Shown one piece after another: positions 43,517 to 52,284 of a DNA stretch of 64,000 nucleotides (positions are counted from its first letter, which is position 1; every line of letters starts with the position of its first letter). A program made the position numbers and the translations under genes. The notes below the pieces were generated by a model. That model worked only from the letters and a program-made list of their open reading frames with translations. It searched no databases and was not told the origin of the DNA. Origin of the DNA: JANQRA01 sp035249605 (lineage in GTDB: Bacteria; Actinomycetota; Acidimicrobiia; Spongiisociales; ZC4RG35); the NCBI GenBank assembly GCA_035249605.1, contig DATFGI010000026.1, forward strand, positions 51,311-115,310, written 5' to 3'.

Positions 43517-44056
43517 TCACCAGAGCGGGCCGGCCACGTCGATGATCCCATCCTCCGGAGACCTGCCTGCGGCGTCGATGACCATCACCCTGTTGAACGT
43601 GAACACCTCCGCCTCGCCCCACTGGCGATTCATGGTGGTGCCCGCGAAGAGACGCCAGCCCAGGCTCTCGTAATAGGGGACCAGCTGGTCGCGACACACC
43701 AGCAGGGCGAAGTCCGCACCGTTCTCCGTCATGTGCTCGAGGGCGATGTCGATGCTGTTGCGTGCCAGGCCACGACCGCGATGGTCGGGATGGGTGGCGA
43801 TGCCGCCGACCCCTCCGATCCTGACCGGCTCGTCGTCGACCTCTCCTTCGACGATGACCATGCCGGTGTAGGAGGCGACCGTGTCCTCGCCGTCGGTGGC
43901 CAGGACGCACCACTGTGTGGTCCGCCACTCCCGGCTCCTCACCGGGTCGTCGGCGTACTGCTCGGGCGGGTAGACCGCCTCCTTCAGAGCCTTGATCCCG
44001 GTTCGCTGCGCTTCGTCGAGGTCGACCAGCGAGCGCAGGGAGTATGAGTAGGTCAA
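43517..44056 (-). CDS. GNAT-family N-acetyltransferase
   Basis: 179 residues with acetyl-CoA motif A, VGGIATHPDHRGRGLARNSI, and a C-terminal FAGTTMNRQWGEAEVFTF stretch. It somewhat resembles aminoglycoside 2'-type acetyltransferases, but a resistance role cannot be concluded. TTG start overlaps the stop of the upstream gene (TTGA). Confidence 0.8.
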   Translation of the reverse strand: MTYSYSLRSLVDLDEAQRTGIKALKEAVYPPEQYADDPVRSREWRTTQWCVLATDGEDTVASYTGMVIVEGEVDDEPVRIGGVGGIATHPDHRGRGLARNSIDIALEHMTENGADFALLVCRDQLVPYYESLGWRLFAGTTMNRQWGEAEVFTFNRVMVIDAAGRSPEDGIIDVAGPLW

Positions 44057-44532
44057 CTCTCGCTCATCTCCGCCAGGTCGGCGGCGAGGACATCGCGGTC
44101 TTCGTCGTCCTCGACCGCAGCCAGCGCCGCCCGCGCCAACTCCAGATGCTCGGTGAAGGTCTCGATGTCATCGACCGTGGCAGCGGCGCGAGCGATCGCC
44201 TCGTGTGCGAAGCCCTTGACGAAGGGATCGAGTGCGTGCTCCTCGGCGATCTCCAGCGACCGCTCGCCAAAGCGTCGCGCCAGGTCGGCATACCCCAGCA
44301 CCGCGGCCACTCGGGACACTTGCCAGTCGGCGATGGCGCAGTTGCGGGCGGTGCCCGCCTCGTACCAGTGGTAGCGCTGGGCGAAAGCGGAGGCGAGCAT
44401 CTCTTCCTCTTGTTCCCTGGTGAGCTCGTCGGTGTCGAGCAGCTCCCAGGTGTGGTTGAACGCCCGCGGCGCAAGTGTGCGATGCCAAGCGGCCAGGTCG
44501 TCGTCGCTCGGTGTGGGTATGGGGTCGGCCAC
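44053..44532 (-). CDS. Hypothetical helical protein
   Basis: 159 residues, almost entirely predicted helix, TPR-like by eye (RNCAIADWQVSRVAAVLGY, ADLARRFGERSLEIAEEH, LELARAALAAVEDDEDRD). No signal or membrane segment. I do not recognise a named family. GTG start, preceded by TAGGTT at 8 nt; cotranscribed with the GNAT gene. Confidence 0.75.
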   Translation of the reverse strand: MADPIPTPSDDDLAAWHRTLAPRAFNHTWELLDTDELTREQEEEMLASAFAQRYHWYEAGTARNCAIADWQVSRVAAVLGYADLARRFGERSLEIAEEHALDPFVKGFAHEAIARAAATVDDIETFTEHLELARAALAAVEDDEDRDVLAADLAEMSES

Positions 44533-44540
44533 TTCTCTCC

Positions 44541-44546
44541 AACCTA
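44541..44546 (-). promoter_or_regulatory. Candidate -10 box for the 44532 operon
   Basis: Minus strand TAGGTT ends 8 nt before the GTG at 44532. Confidence 0.4.
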
Positions 44547-44585
44547 TTGTTCGGCGCTCTATGAGCCCTGAAACGATACGCCGCC

Positions 44586-45587
44586 GTGGCTGAGCACATC
44601 ACGGTCACCGTGGGGGGCGAAGAGCTGAGGATCTCCAGCCCGGATCGCGTCGTGTTCCCGGAACAGGGGTGGACCAAGCTCGACGTGGTCGATCACTTTG
44701 CCCTGGTCGCCGAGGGGGCGGCCCGAGGCATTACCAGACGTCCCACGATGCTGAAGCGCTACATGCAGGACGTGACGGTCGACCCGATCTATCACAAGCG
44801 CGCCTCCAAGAACACCCCGTTCGAGACGGTTCAGATCCGTTTTCCGTCCCAGCGCCCGGGGCGGATGAATGTGCCGGTGACCCAGGCCGACGTGATCCGC
44901 CTGGTCCAGCTGGGGTGTCTCGACTTCCACCCCTGGCCGGTGCGGGCCGACGACATCGACCACCCCGACGAGCTGCGCCTCGACTTCGATCCGACACCAG
45001 GGTTCGGGTTCGAAAAGGTGAAAGAGGCGGTGGCCGGGGCCCGCGATCTTCTGACCGAGGTCGGGCTGACCGGCTGGCCCAAGACGTCGGGGAGCCGGGG
45101 CATCCATGTCTACATCCGGATCGAACCGCTCTGGGACTTCTTCCAGACCAGGCGGGCGGTGCTCGCCTTTGCCCGTGAGCTGGAGCGTCGCATGGACGGC
45201 CTGGTCACCACCTCGTGGTGGAAAGAGGAGCGCAACGGTGTCTTCGTCGACTACAACCAGAACGCCCGGGACAAGACGGTCTCCTCGGCCTACGGGGTGA
45301 GACCCACCGGCTATGTCTCCACGCCCATCACCTGGGACGAATTGGCGGATGTGGCGATCGAGGACTTCCCGTTGGGCTCGTTCGCCGCCCGATGGGACGC
45401 GGTGGGTGACCTGACCGAGGGCATCGACGAGGCGGCGGGACGGATCGACACCCTCATGCAGTGGGTGGCGCGTGACGAGGAGGAAGGGATCGGCGACGCA
45501 CCGTGGCCACCTCACTACCCGAAGATGCCGGGGGAACCGCCCCGGGTCCAGCCCTCGAAGCAGCGTCGTCCCGACGACGAGTACTAG
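44586..45587 (+). CDS. LigD-type polymerase/primase (PolDom)
   Basis: 333 residues forming a stand-alone archaeo-eukaryotic primase-type polymerase as found in LigD. Metal-binding Asp residues lie in LRLDFDP, and KTSGSRGIHVYIRI and VFVDYNQNARDKTVSSAYGVRP are the other conserved blocks. In non-homologous end joining this domain adds nucleotides to broken ends together with Ku and a ligase. A LigC-type ligase is encoded 3.6 kb away. No ku gene is in the window, and no ligase or nuclease domain is fused. GTG start. Confidence 0.92.
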   Translation: MAEHITVTVGGEELRISSPDRVVFPEQGWTKLDVVDHFALVAEGAARGITRRPTMLKRYMQDVTVDPIYHKRASKNTPFETVQIRFPSQRPGRMNVPVTQADVIRLVQLGCLDFHPWPVRADDIDHPDELRLDFDPTPGFGFEKVKEAVAGARDLLTEVGLTGWPKTSGSRGIHVYIRIEPLWDFFQTRRAVLAFARELERRMDGLVTTSWWKEERNGVFVDYNQNARDKTVSSAYGVRPTGYVSTPITWDELADVAIEDFPLGSFAARWDAVGDLTEGIDEAAGRIDTLMQWVARDEEEGIGDAPWPPHYPKMPGEPPRVQPSKQRRPDDEY

Positions 45588-45603
45588 CGATCGACCCGAG
45601 TCT

Positions 45604-46332
45604 CTACAGGGCGTCGCGGCGACGCAGCGCCCAGGTGAGGACGGCGAGACCAAGGACCAGGGCGACCCCCAGCTTGACCAGCCCGCCACCCGCACCGGGG
45701 GCGACCGCGCCGAGCACGACATCAACCTCGATGCCGCTCACGTCGGCGAGGTCGACGTAGATCGAGCCGGCGATACGCCAAATGGAGAGCTGGGCCAGAC
45801 CCGACACCAGACCGGATAGGGCGAGCTCGAGCAGGATGATGTAGCCGAGCCCCACCAGCACCGATCGGGAGAACAGATAGCCGATGGGGACGAAGAGCGC
45901 CGCATAGCCGACGGCGGCAGCCAGGAGCAGAGCCGCTCCCGACATCACCACCGACATGTCTGCACCATGGATCAAGCCTGCGATCACCGTCGACAGCCAT
46001 CCCCCCACCGCGATGGTGCCTGCGGCGAGGATCCCGGCGAGCAGGGACGAGACGGCTATCGAGAAACGCGACATGGGGCGCATGTACAGGTAGGGGAGGG
46101 TTCCCGCGTCCCGTTCGTCCCTGAGGGTGGACACGGTCAGGATCAGTGCGGCGAGGGCGTAGGTGAATCCCACGGAGAGCAGGATCGCGACGAATCCCTC
46201 GGACAGGTCGTCGGCTTCGAAGTCGATCCCGGCGACGGCATATATCAGCCCGGGAACAGAGGCGAGCAGGATCAGCCACACCACCCGGCTGCGCCGCATG
46301 AGCCTTCGATAGAGGTGGAGGGTGAGGGTCAT
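45604..46332 (-). CDS. ABC-2-type transporter permease
   Basis: 242 residues with six hydrophobic helices and a TLRDERDAGTLPYLYMRPMSR stretch after the second helix, the usual ABC-2 (NosY/CcmB-like) cytoplasmic loop. It forms an exporter with the ATPase just upstream; its ATG shares one base with that gene's stop. Last gene of the four-gene exporter operon. The substrate is unknown. Confidence 0.85.
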   Translation of the reverse strand: MTLTLHLYRRLMRRSRVVWLILLASVPGLIYAVAGIDFEADDLSEGFVAILLSVGFTYALAALILTVSTLRDERDAGTLPYLYMRPMSRFSIAVSSLLAGILAAGTIAVGGWLSTVIAGLIHGADMSVVMSGAALLLAAAVGYAALFVPIGYLFSRSVLVGLGYIILLELALSGLVSGLAQLSIWRIAGSIYVDLADVSGIEVDVVLGAVAPGAGGGLVKLGVALVLGLAVLTWALRRRDAL

Positions 46333-47249
46333 CAGCGGCCCTCCACGAGATATCGGAACACCGACTCCAAGGACTCGTCGGCGGGCTCCACACGACTCAC
46401 CGAGACACCCCGGGAGACGGCGAGCGCGGGGAGTTGTAGCGCCACCTCACGAGCGTCTGAGGCCTCGATCATGAGCTGGGCGCCGTTGACATGCACCCCG
46501 ATGACGTGGGGAGTCCCGATCAACGAGGAGGCGAGTGCCCTGGGGTCGGAGCAGTCGACGAAGACCTGGCGCGGCTTGTCCGTCATCGCTGCGCGGATGG
46601 TGGCGACGCTTCCCACCGCGGCCAGCCTGCCGTCGACCATTGCGATCACCCGATCGGCCATGCGCTCCACCTCGCGCAGGACGTGGGAGGAGACGATGAC
46701 CGTCCGACCCGCGGCCCCCAACTCCCGGAACAGGTTGATGAGTTGGGCTCGTTGCACAGGGTCGGCACCGTTGAGCGGCTCGTCGAGGAGAAGAACCTCT
46801 GGATCGGGCACCAGGGCGGCCGCCACCTTGGCCCGCTGACGCATGCCTTTGGAGTATCCGCCCAGGGGGCGGTCGGCTGGTCCGATCAGCTCGACCTTCT
46901 CCAGAGCCCTCGCTGCCCGTTCCGCCACATCGGGGATCCGGGCGAGCCGGGCGGACAACTCCACGAACTGCCGTCCGGTGAGATGTTCGTAGACCGCTTC
47001 GTCCTCGGGAACGAGGGTCATCGACTCGTAGACCGAGGAGTCGGCGCGTGGGTCCCGGCCCAGGACGCGGATGCTGCCCTGCGAAGGCACCTGGAGACCG
47101 GCAACCAGGCGCATCAGCGTGGTCTTGCCCGCCCCGTTGGGCCCGAGCAACCCGGTGACCCCGGGGCCGAACCCAATGCTCACTTCTGACACTGCCACCT
47201 TGGGACCGAACCACTTGGACACCCCGTGGATCTCGACGGTGTCTGTCAC
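46332..47249 (-). CDS. ABC transporter ATPase (exporter)
   Basis: 305 residues. Walker A LGPNGAGKTT, Q-loop region MTLVPEDEAVYEHLT, signature GGYSKGMRQR (a degenerate LSGGQ as in drug-export ATPases), Walker B LLLDEPLNGADP and VSSHVLREVERMADR. The C-terminal 90 residues form the accessory domain of the ABC-2 export class. Start overlaps the preceding permease stop by 4 nt. Confidence 0.92.
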   Translation of the reverse strand: MTDTVEIHGVSKWFGPKVAVSEVSIGFGPGVTGLLGPNGAGKTTLMRLVAGLQVPSQGSIRVLGRDPRADSSVYESMTLVPEDEAVYEHLTGRQFVELSARLARIPDVAERAARALEKVELIGPADRPLGGYSKGMRQRAKVAAALVPDPEVLLLDEPLNGADPVQRAQLINLFRELGAAGRTVIVSSHVLREVERMADRVIAMVDGRLAAVGSVATIRAAMTDKPRQVFVDCSDPRALASSLIGTPHVIGVHVNGAQLMIEASDAREVALQLPALAVSRGVSVSRVEPADESLESVFRYLVEGR

Positions 47250-48127
47250 GCCAGCCTCCGGTACCAGCTGCGCACCACGATCGCAGCGACGACCACGACG
47301 ACGGCGATGGTGGCGGCGGCCGTCCAGGCTCCGAAGCCGACCGCCTCGGCTGGATAGGTCACCGTGTCACGGAAGAGCGCATCACGGATTATCCGGGGGA
47401 GGTGGTCGAAGGCGAGTAGCGAGCTCCAACGGGCAGCGGCGAAGGAAGCCTCCGATATCTCCGCGGCGATGAATCGCCCCGGGATGAGAACGCCGAGGAA
47501 GGCCGCCGATGCGATCCCGGGCCGGTTGATCACCGCGGAGAGGAGGAACGCGAGTCCCCCGTGTAGGGCGACGAACGCCAGCGTGGTCACCGGCACCTTC
47601 CAGAGGATGTCGAGATTGTCGCCCATGTAGGTGAGGAAACCCTCCTCGGCTATCAGACTCAGGCCGAGGTGGAGGACGACCTGGGGAACCAGATATATGG
47701 CGCCGACCACGGTGGCGAAGGCCCCCACCTTGGCGACGAGGTATCCGTCGACGGTCAGGGGACGGGAGAAATACACGGCGAGCACTCCCCGGATGCGGTC
47801 GGGGATGAGCAGCCAGGGCCCGGCGAAGGCGATGAAGAGAAGGGCCACCCAGCTGTAGAGGTCGAAGAGCTCCCCATATGAGGGGACCCCCTCGGCCAGT
47901 GACTGCCCCAGGTCTCCGATGAACCAGTGGACCCCGATGACGATGGCCGCCATGGCCATGGCGAAGGCGATCATGGTCCAGGGGAAGACCTTCTCCCGCG
48001 CTTTGCGACCCAGCCCCAGGACCCGTCGGATGCCATCCTTGTACACGGCGAGCCGCGCACCTGCGGGGCCGGTGCGCTCACCGTCGTAGGTTCGGTAGCC
48101 GCGGTCGTAGATGACCTGGTCAGTCAC
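47246..48127 (-). CDS. ABC-2-type transporter permease
   Basis: 293 residues, six or seven hydrophobic helices, first about 48-70. The cytoplasmic loop between helices 2 and 3 (PDRIRGVLAVYFSRPLTVDGYLVAK) is the typical ABC-2 signature. It pairs with the ATPase encoded upstream, with which it overlaps by 8 nt. Not strongly similar to the second permease of the operon. Confidence 0.85.
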   Translation of the reverse strand: MTDQVIYDRGYRTYDGERTGPAGARLAVYKDGIRRVLGLGRKAREKVFPWTMIAFAMAMAAIVIGVHWFIGDLGQSLAEGVPSYGELFDLYSWVALLFIAFAGPWLLIPDRIRGVLAVYFSRPLTVDGYLVAKVGAFATVVGAIYLVPQVVLHLGLSLIAEEGFLTYMGDNLDILWKVPVTTLAFVALHGGLAFLLSAVINRPGIASAAFLGVLIPGRFIAAEISEASFAAARWSSLLAFDHLPRIIRDALFRDTVTYPAEAVGFGAWTAAATIAVVVVVAAIVVRSWYRRLA

Positions 48128-49043
48128 CGGCGGGGGCCTCTGACTCCGGTCTCAGGAACAGGTCTTCGAGCGACGTCGAGCCCCGGATCATCCGGACCAG
48201 GCCGGAGCCGACCGATGCCGCTTCCTCCATCACGGTGCGCTCCACGGCGTCGTCACCGGGGCCGACCACGAGACGGAGGCCTTGGACGGCTGCTTCCATG
48301 CCTCTTTGACGCACTCTCGCCGCCAACTCTTCGGCCCGGTCGATCACTTCGACCTCGACGGTGCCGAGACGTTCAAAGCCCTCGAGCGGGCCGGAGCGGA
48401 GGAGTTCGCCGGCGTCCAGCATCACCACCCACGAGCACGTCTCCTCGATGTCGGTGAGCACGTGGGAGCTGACGATCACGTTGATGTCGAACTCGCCGAG
48501 ACGCTTGATCAGAGCGAGCATCTGAGCCCGCCCGGCCGGGTCGAGCCCGGAGGCGGGCTCGTCGAGGAGCAGCAGGTCGGGATCGTGGACGATCGACTGA
48601 GCCAACTTGACCCGCTGCTGCATCCCGGTGGAGAAGTCCCCGAGGAACCGGAATCGCTCCTCTTCGAGCCCGACGAGGAAGAGTGTCTCCGAGGAGCGTC
48701 GTCGGGCCTCCCGTGGGGGGATGCCGGCCAGTTGGGCGGCGTAGGAGACGAAGTCGGCTGCGGTCTGGTCCTTGGGCAGGCAATTGCCCTCGGGCATGTA
48801 ACCCAGCTTGGCCCGGACAGCCAGCGGCTCGCGCTGGGGGTCGTGGCCCATGACCGTCATCGTCCCGTCGCTGGGATGGAGAAGGCCGAGGATGAGACGC
48901 AGCATCGTGGTCTTGCCGGCGCCGTTGGCTCCGACCAGCCCGGTCACCCCGGGGGGGACCTGGAGATCGAGGTTGCGCAGGGCGACCACGTCTCCATAAC
49001 GATGGTTCAGGCTCGCGATCTCGACGATGTTTCCCTGACCCAT
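48120..49043 (-). CDS. ABC transporter ATPase (exporter)
   Basis: 307 residues. Walker A VGANGAGKTT, GYMPEGNCLPKDQT, signature GDFSTGMQQRVKLAQS, Walker B LLLDEPASGLDPAGR and VSSHVLTDIEETCSWVV. Bacitracin/lantibiotic-type export ATPase by pattern. First gene of an operon ATPase-permease-ATPase-permease, so two related exporters are made from one transcript. No two-component system or peptide gene adjoins it. Confidence 0.92.
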   Translation of the reverse strand: MGQGNIVEIASLNHRYGDVVALRNLDLQVPPGVTGLVGANGAGKTTMLRLILGLLHPSDGTMTVMGHDPQREPLAVRAKLGYMPEGNCLPKDQTAADFVSYAAQLAGIPPREARRRSSETLFLVGLEEERFRFLGDFSTGMQQRVKLAQSIVHDPDLLLLDEPASGLDPAGRAQMLALIKRLGEFDINVIVSSHVLTDIEETCSWVVMLDAGELLRSGPLEGFERLGTVEVEVIDRAEELAARVRQRGMEAAVQGLRLVVGPGDDAVERTVMEEAASVGSGLVRMIRGSTSLEDLFLRPESEAPAGD

Positions 49044-49110
49044 CGTCGGGAGTGTGCCATGAGCGTGAGATGTCCGAAATCGGGGATCACCCCCACCGGG
49101 CCCTGAAACC

Positions 49111-49161
49111 CGTTCTGTGAGGGTTTGTCTACACCCTGTGTCGACAAACCTTCACAGAACG
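49111..49161 (-). terminator. Long stem-loop after the ligase gene
   Basis: 19-nt arms (49111-49129 and 49143-49161, left arm CGTTCTGTGAGGGTTTGTC) pair with a single G-U wobble and enclose a 13-nt loop. It lies 4 nt after the ligase stop on the minus strand and about 70 bp before the exporter operon. The TTCTGTG/CACAGAA ends are shared with the element at 5688-5734. Confidence 0.7.
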
Positions 49162-49165
49162 CTTG

Positions 49166-50185
49166 CTACGAGACCACCTCGCGGAATCCGAGGCCCTCGG
49201 GACGCTCCAGTTGGTCCATGGTGCAGTCGGAGGGGTCCTTGTCGGGGCGCCAGCGGTGAAAACGTGAGGCGTGACGGAACCGGTCGCCCTCGAGCTGGTC
49301 ATAGCTCACTTCGACGACCACACCGGGCCGGACCGGTATCCAGGAGTTGTCCTTGCCCGCTGACCAGCGGCTGGGCCCACCCGGGGCCCTCGCCGCCTCG
49401 TCGAAGCTGTCGTCGGCTTTCAGGTCCATGAATCGCCGGTACAACTCCGCCCGGTCGGCGTTGGGGAAGCCGGAGCAGTGCCCGATGAAGTGGAAGTCAC
49501 CGCCGTCGTTGTAGAGCCCGAGCAGGAGTGAGCCGATCATCCCGCCGTCCTTGTGCTCCCGGAATCCCCCTACCACCACGTCGACCGTGCGCCGGTGCTT
49601 GATCTTGATCATCGCCCGCTTCCCCGACTGGTATTCCAGATCCGGCCGTTTGGCGATGATCCCGTCACAGCCCGCCGATTCGAACTCGTGGAACCAGAGT
49701 TTCGCCGTGTCCTCACTGTCCGTCTCCGGGGTGAGGTGCCAGGGAGCCTCCAGACCGGAGCACAGCGCGACCAGTCTCTCCCTACGTTCCGAGAAGGGAG
49801 CCTCGCGCAGATCGGCCCCCCGGTCGGCGAGGAGGTCGAAGGCGACCAGTTCGGCTGGCGTCGCCTTGGAGAGCATGTTGATCCGCGACTCCGCGGGGTG
49901 GATGCGCTGCTGCAGGGTGTCGAAGTCGGTCACGCCATCGACCACTACCACGATCTCACCGTCGACGACGGTGCCCTCGGGAAGCTGAGTCAGAGCCGGC
50001 TCGAGCTCGGGGAAGTAGCGGAGCAGCGGCCGCTTGTTCCTCGAGTCGATCCGGCTCTCCGGGGCGGACCAGGAAAGGGAACGGAACCCGTCCCATTTCG
50101 GCTCGTAGACGAAGACGCCTTGCGGCCACTTCTCCGAGACCTTGGCCTCCATGGTCTCGATGGGCGGGGGGAACGGATGACTCAC
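49166..50185 (-). CDS. ligC: ATP-dependent DNA ligase (LigC type)
   Basis: 339 residues. Adenylation motif EPKWDGFR with Lys30 as the AMP-accepting residue, DGEIVV (motif III), DGIIAKR (IV) and MIKIKHRR (V), followed by an OB-fold (about 230-330) ending in PVRPGVVVEVSYDQLEGDRFRH-type wording. Size and composition fit mycobacterial LigC, a stand-alone ligase involved in end-joining or base-excision repair. GTG 50185 is used; a longer frame would overlap the divergent yihY-like gene. Confidence 0.9.
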   Translation of the reverse strand: MSHPFPPPIETMEAKVSEKWPQGVFVYEPKWDGFRSLSWSAPESRIDSRNKRPLLRYFPELEPALTQLPEGTVVDGEIVVVVDGVTDFDTLQQRIHPAESRINMLSKATPAELVAFDLLADRGADLREAPFSERRERLVALCSGLEAPWHLTPETDSEDTAKLWFHEFESAGCDGIIAKRPDLEYQSGKRAMIKIKHRRTVDVVVGGFREHKDGGMIGSLLLGLYNDGGDFHFIGHCSGFPNADRAELYRRFMDLKADDSFDEAARAPGGPSRWSAGKDNSWIPVRPGVVVEVSYDQLEGDRFRHASRFHRWRPDKDPSDCTMDQLERPEGLGFREVVS

Positions 50186-50195
50186 GGAATCGGTG

Positions 50196-50215
50196 AGTGT
50201 ATGCCCCAATAGGCT
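50196..50215. promoter_or_regulatory. Divergent -10 boxes for ligC and the YihY-like gene
   Basis: Plus strand TAGGCT (50210-50215) ends 9 nt before the ATG at 50225. Minus strand TACACT (50201-50196) ends 10 nt before the GTG at 50185. The start codons are 39 bp apart and neither has a Shine-Dalgarno. Confidence 0.4.
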
Positions 50216-50224
50216 GGTCTCCAG

Positions 50225-51202
50225 ATGTGGTCCAAGATCAAGGACGCGGCGAAGACGCTCTTCGAGATACTCAAGGGTGCCGCGCAACGATTCGGCGACG
50301 ATCGGGCTTCCCGCATGGCGGCGGCGGTGGCATATCGCGCCATGTTCACCCTGGCTCCCCTACTCCTCATCGCCGTGTTCGCCCTGAGCCTCGTCGCCGC
50401 GGACGACACCTCTGCTCGGGACCAGATCCTCACCCAAGTGGAAGAGATCGGCGGTGAGTCGGTCAGTTCTGCGCTCGAGACCTTTCTCGACTCGGTCTCC
50501 CGCACGGGTGACACCGCCGGGATCGTCGGATTCGCTTTGCTCCTGTGGACGGGGTCGAGTCTCTTCCTCGAGCTGCAGCAGGACCTCAACGACATCTTCG
50601 GCCTCCCCACGAAGAAGATCTCCGGTCTGCTTCGGATGGTGCGGCAACGCCTCATCGGATTCGCCTGGTCGTTGTCGCTTGGGGTGATCCTGATCGTCGT
50701 GTGGCTGATAAATGCGGTGTGGCGCTACCTCGGTGACGTGGTCCCCGAAGACTTCGTGATCGCCCATCGGCTGATCGGCATCTTCGCCCCGCTGGCATCG
50801 CTCATCCTGCTTCCCCCGGTCTTCGCCCTCAGCTTCGAGACACTCACCCGAATCGACGTGCCGCGGCGGGCACTGTGGTGGGGGTCAGGGTTCACCACGA
50901 TCGCCTTCCTGGCCGCCTCCTACGCCGGCGGTCTCTACTTCCAACTCACCGACCAGAACGCGGCGAGCATCGCCGGGTCGATATTCATCATCCTCCTGCT
51001 CGCATTCATCCTCTCCGCGGTGTTCTTCTTCGGCGCCGAGGTGACCAAGACACTGGGGGACTATTGGACGACGGGACGCATCGGCCCCGCGGATGATGGT
51101 GCCCCGGAAGCGGTGGTCGCCGTGCCGGGACCATCGGTTCCAACGTCGGCAGTCGTCGCGTTCGTCCTCGGCCTCCTCGTGGGCCGGCGCCGCAAGGACT
51201 AA
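50225..51202 (+). CDS. YihY/BrkB-family membrane protein
   Basis: 325 residues with about six membrane helices (first 40-60) and the family signature DRASRMAAAVAYRAMFTLAPLL. Formerly called ribonuclease BN. Actual function unsettled; members are thought to be transporters or envelope proteins. A C-terminal hydrophobic stretch and RRRKD tail are present. The next gene starts 41 bp downstream. Confidence 0.9.
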   Translation: MWSKIKDAAKTLFEILKGAAQRFGDDRASRMAAAVAYRAMFTLAPLLLIAVFALSLVAADDTSARDQILTQVEEIGGESVSSALETFLDSVSRTGDTAGIVGFALLLWTGSSLFLELQQDLNDIFGLPTKKISGLLRMVRQRLIGFAWSLSLGVILIVVWLINAVWRYLGDVVPEDFVIAHRLIGIFAPLASLILLPPVFALSFETLTRIDVPRRALWWGSGFTTIAFLAASYAGGLYFQLTDQNAASIAGSIFIILLLAFILSAVFFFGAEVTKTLGDYWTTGRIGPADDGAPEAVVAVPGPSVPTSAVVAFVLGLLVGRRRKD

Positions 51203-51229
51203 CCCCTCCCCTTGGCCGGCGAAACCCAA

Positions 51230-51235
51230 TAACCT
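51230..51235 (+). promoter_or_regulatory. Candidate -10 box for the 51244 gene
   Basis: TAACCT ends 8 nt before the ATG, no Shine-Dalgarno. Confidence 0.4.
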
Positions 51236-51243
51236 CGCCGACG

Positions 51244-51810
51244 ATGGCTATCGACATCCCGGGCTTCATCGCCGACTTCAAGGAGCACGCCAGCGAGCAC
51301 GGCTTCCACGTCCACGACGAGCGTCATTTCGTCGAGACCTACTCCCTTCGCCAGTCCTGGGAGGTCGACGTCCACCCCGAAGCCGGCTGCGGCGGCCCGA
51401 TCGACCTCCATGTCGCTCTGGATGTCGATCCCAACGTGCTCCTCTCTTTGCGATCCGAGCTAGAGGAGATGTCCGACTTCGAGGAGCCGCCGGACGAGTA
51501 CTTCCTCGATCTCTACTTCAATTGGGCGGTCCCCCCACTGCACGACCCGCCCGACCTCCTCGTCCTCGCCACCGACCTGGCCGGCCTGGGCGGCCTCGAC
51601 CTCCCTATCGAGGTGTCGGCAGTCGACTCGTTCGCCGATGTCATCGGGTCGCCCGAGCGTCGGCTCCAGCTCACCGGGAAGAGCCAGGTGAGCCTGGTCG
51701 ACATCCTGATGGGTCGGGAGCAGCTGTGCGACGTCCTGGACGGCGCCCGCGAGGTGAGCCACTACCTCCTCGACGGGGTGAGCGGCTGGATGGAGGTTCC
51801 CGAGGGTTGA
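51244..51810 (+). CDS. Hypothetical protein
   Basis: 188 residues, acidic, no signal or membrane segment. Contains DERHFVETYSLRQSWEVDVHP and GGPIDLHVALDVDPNVLL, followed by a long acidic stretch (EEMSDFEEPPDEYFLDL). I cannot assign a family. Codon use matches the neighbours. Convergent with the next gene, whose stop is 10 bp away. Confidence 0.75.
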   Translation: MAIDIPGFIADFKEHASEHGFHVHDERHFVETYSLRQSWEVDVHPEAGCGGPIDLHVALDVDPNVLLSLRSELEEMSDFEEPPDEYFLDLYFNWAVPPLHDPPDLLVLATDLAGLGGLDLPIEVSAVDSFADVIGSPERRLQLTGKSQVSLVDILMGREQLCDVLDGAREVSHYLLDGVSGWMEVPEG

Positions 51811-51820
51811 GCCCGCCGGG

Positions 51821-52225
51821 TCAGAACAAGATCGAGACCAGTGACCAAACGGCCATCGCAAGGGTCACCAGACAGAGAGCGTAGAAAAGGCCCATCGTCA
51901 GTGGCTGAGGCGGAGGTGCCTCCGCGGGCCCGTGGCTCCCCGTTGGCTCCTCTTCCGCTGGGGGCGGCATAGCCACCGTTGCCCCTCGTCCCCCGTTGAT
52001 CGCCGCATCGAAGAGACCGGGCTGGTTGGGGACGAAGTGGAGACTCTCGTCCTCGGCGATGATCTCGTATGTGGAATCGGACAGGTGGACGATCCGGCAT
52101 TCGCCGGCCCGCCAGTCCCCGATCTCGGTTCCGGCGGCCGACATTCGCACGTGCTCGTCGTCGAGTTCGACGATCACCGGGATTTCGTCATCGGCGAGGG
52201 TGACGACACCGTCGTAGATGGCCAT
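51821..52225 (-). CDS. Hypothetical tail-anchored protein
   Basis: 134 residues. The N-terminal 70 are beta-rich (YDGVVTLADDEIPVIVELDDEH, IGDWRAGECRIVHLSDSTYE) and look PH- or lipid-binding-like. A Pro/Glu-rich linker follows, then one C-terminal membrane helix (FYALCLVTLAMAVWSLVSI). Start is ATG 52225 or GTG 52231. Family not recognised with certainty. Confidence 0.7.
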   Translation of the reverse strand: MAIYDGVVTLADDEIPVIVELDDEHVRMSAAGTEIGDWRAGECRIVHLSDSTYEIIAEDESLHFVPNQPGLFDAAINGGRGATVAMPPPAEEEPTGSHGPAEAPPPQPLTMGLFYALCLVTLAMAVWSLVSILF

Positions 52226-52284
52226 CTTCACTTCCCCAATCGGGCGGTAGTTGCGGACCAGGGGTCGGCTGGGCCACTTTTGGC

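Noticed and set aside
43517..44056. Aminoglycoside 2'-N-acetyltransferase resistance gene
   Set aside because: General GNAT motif only; sequence evidence for drug specificity is lacking.
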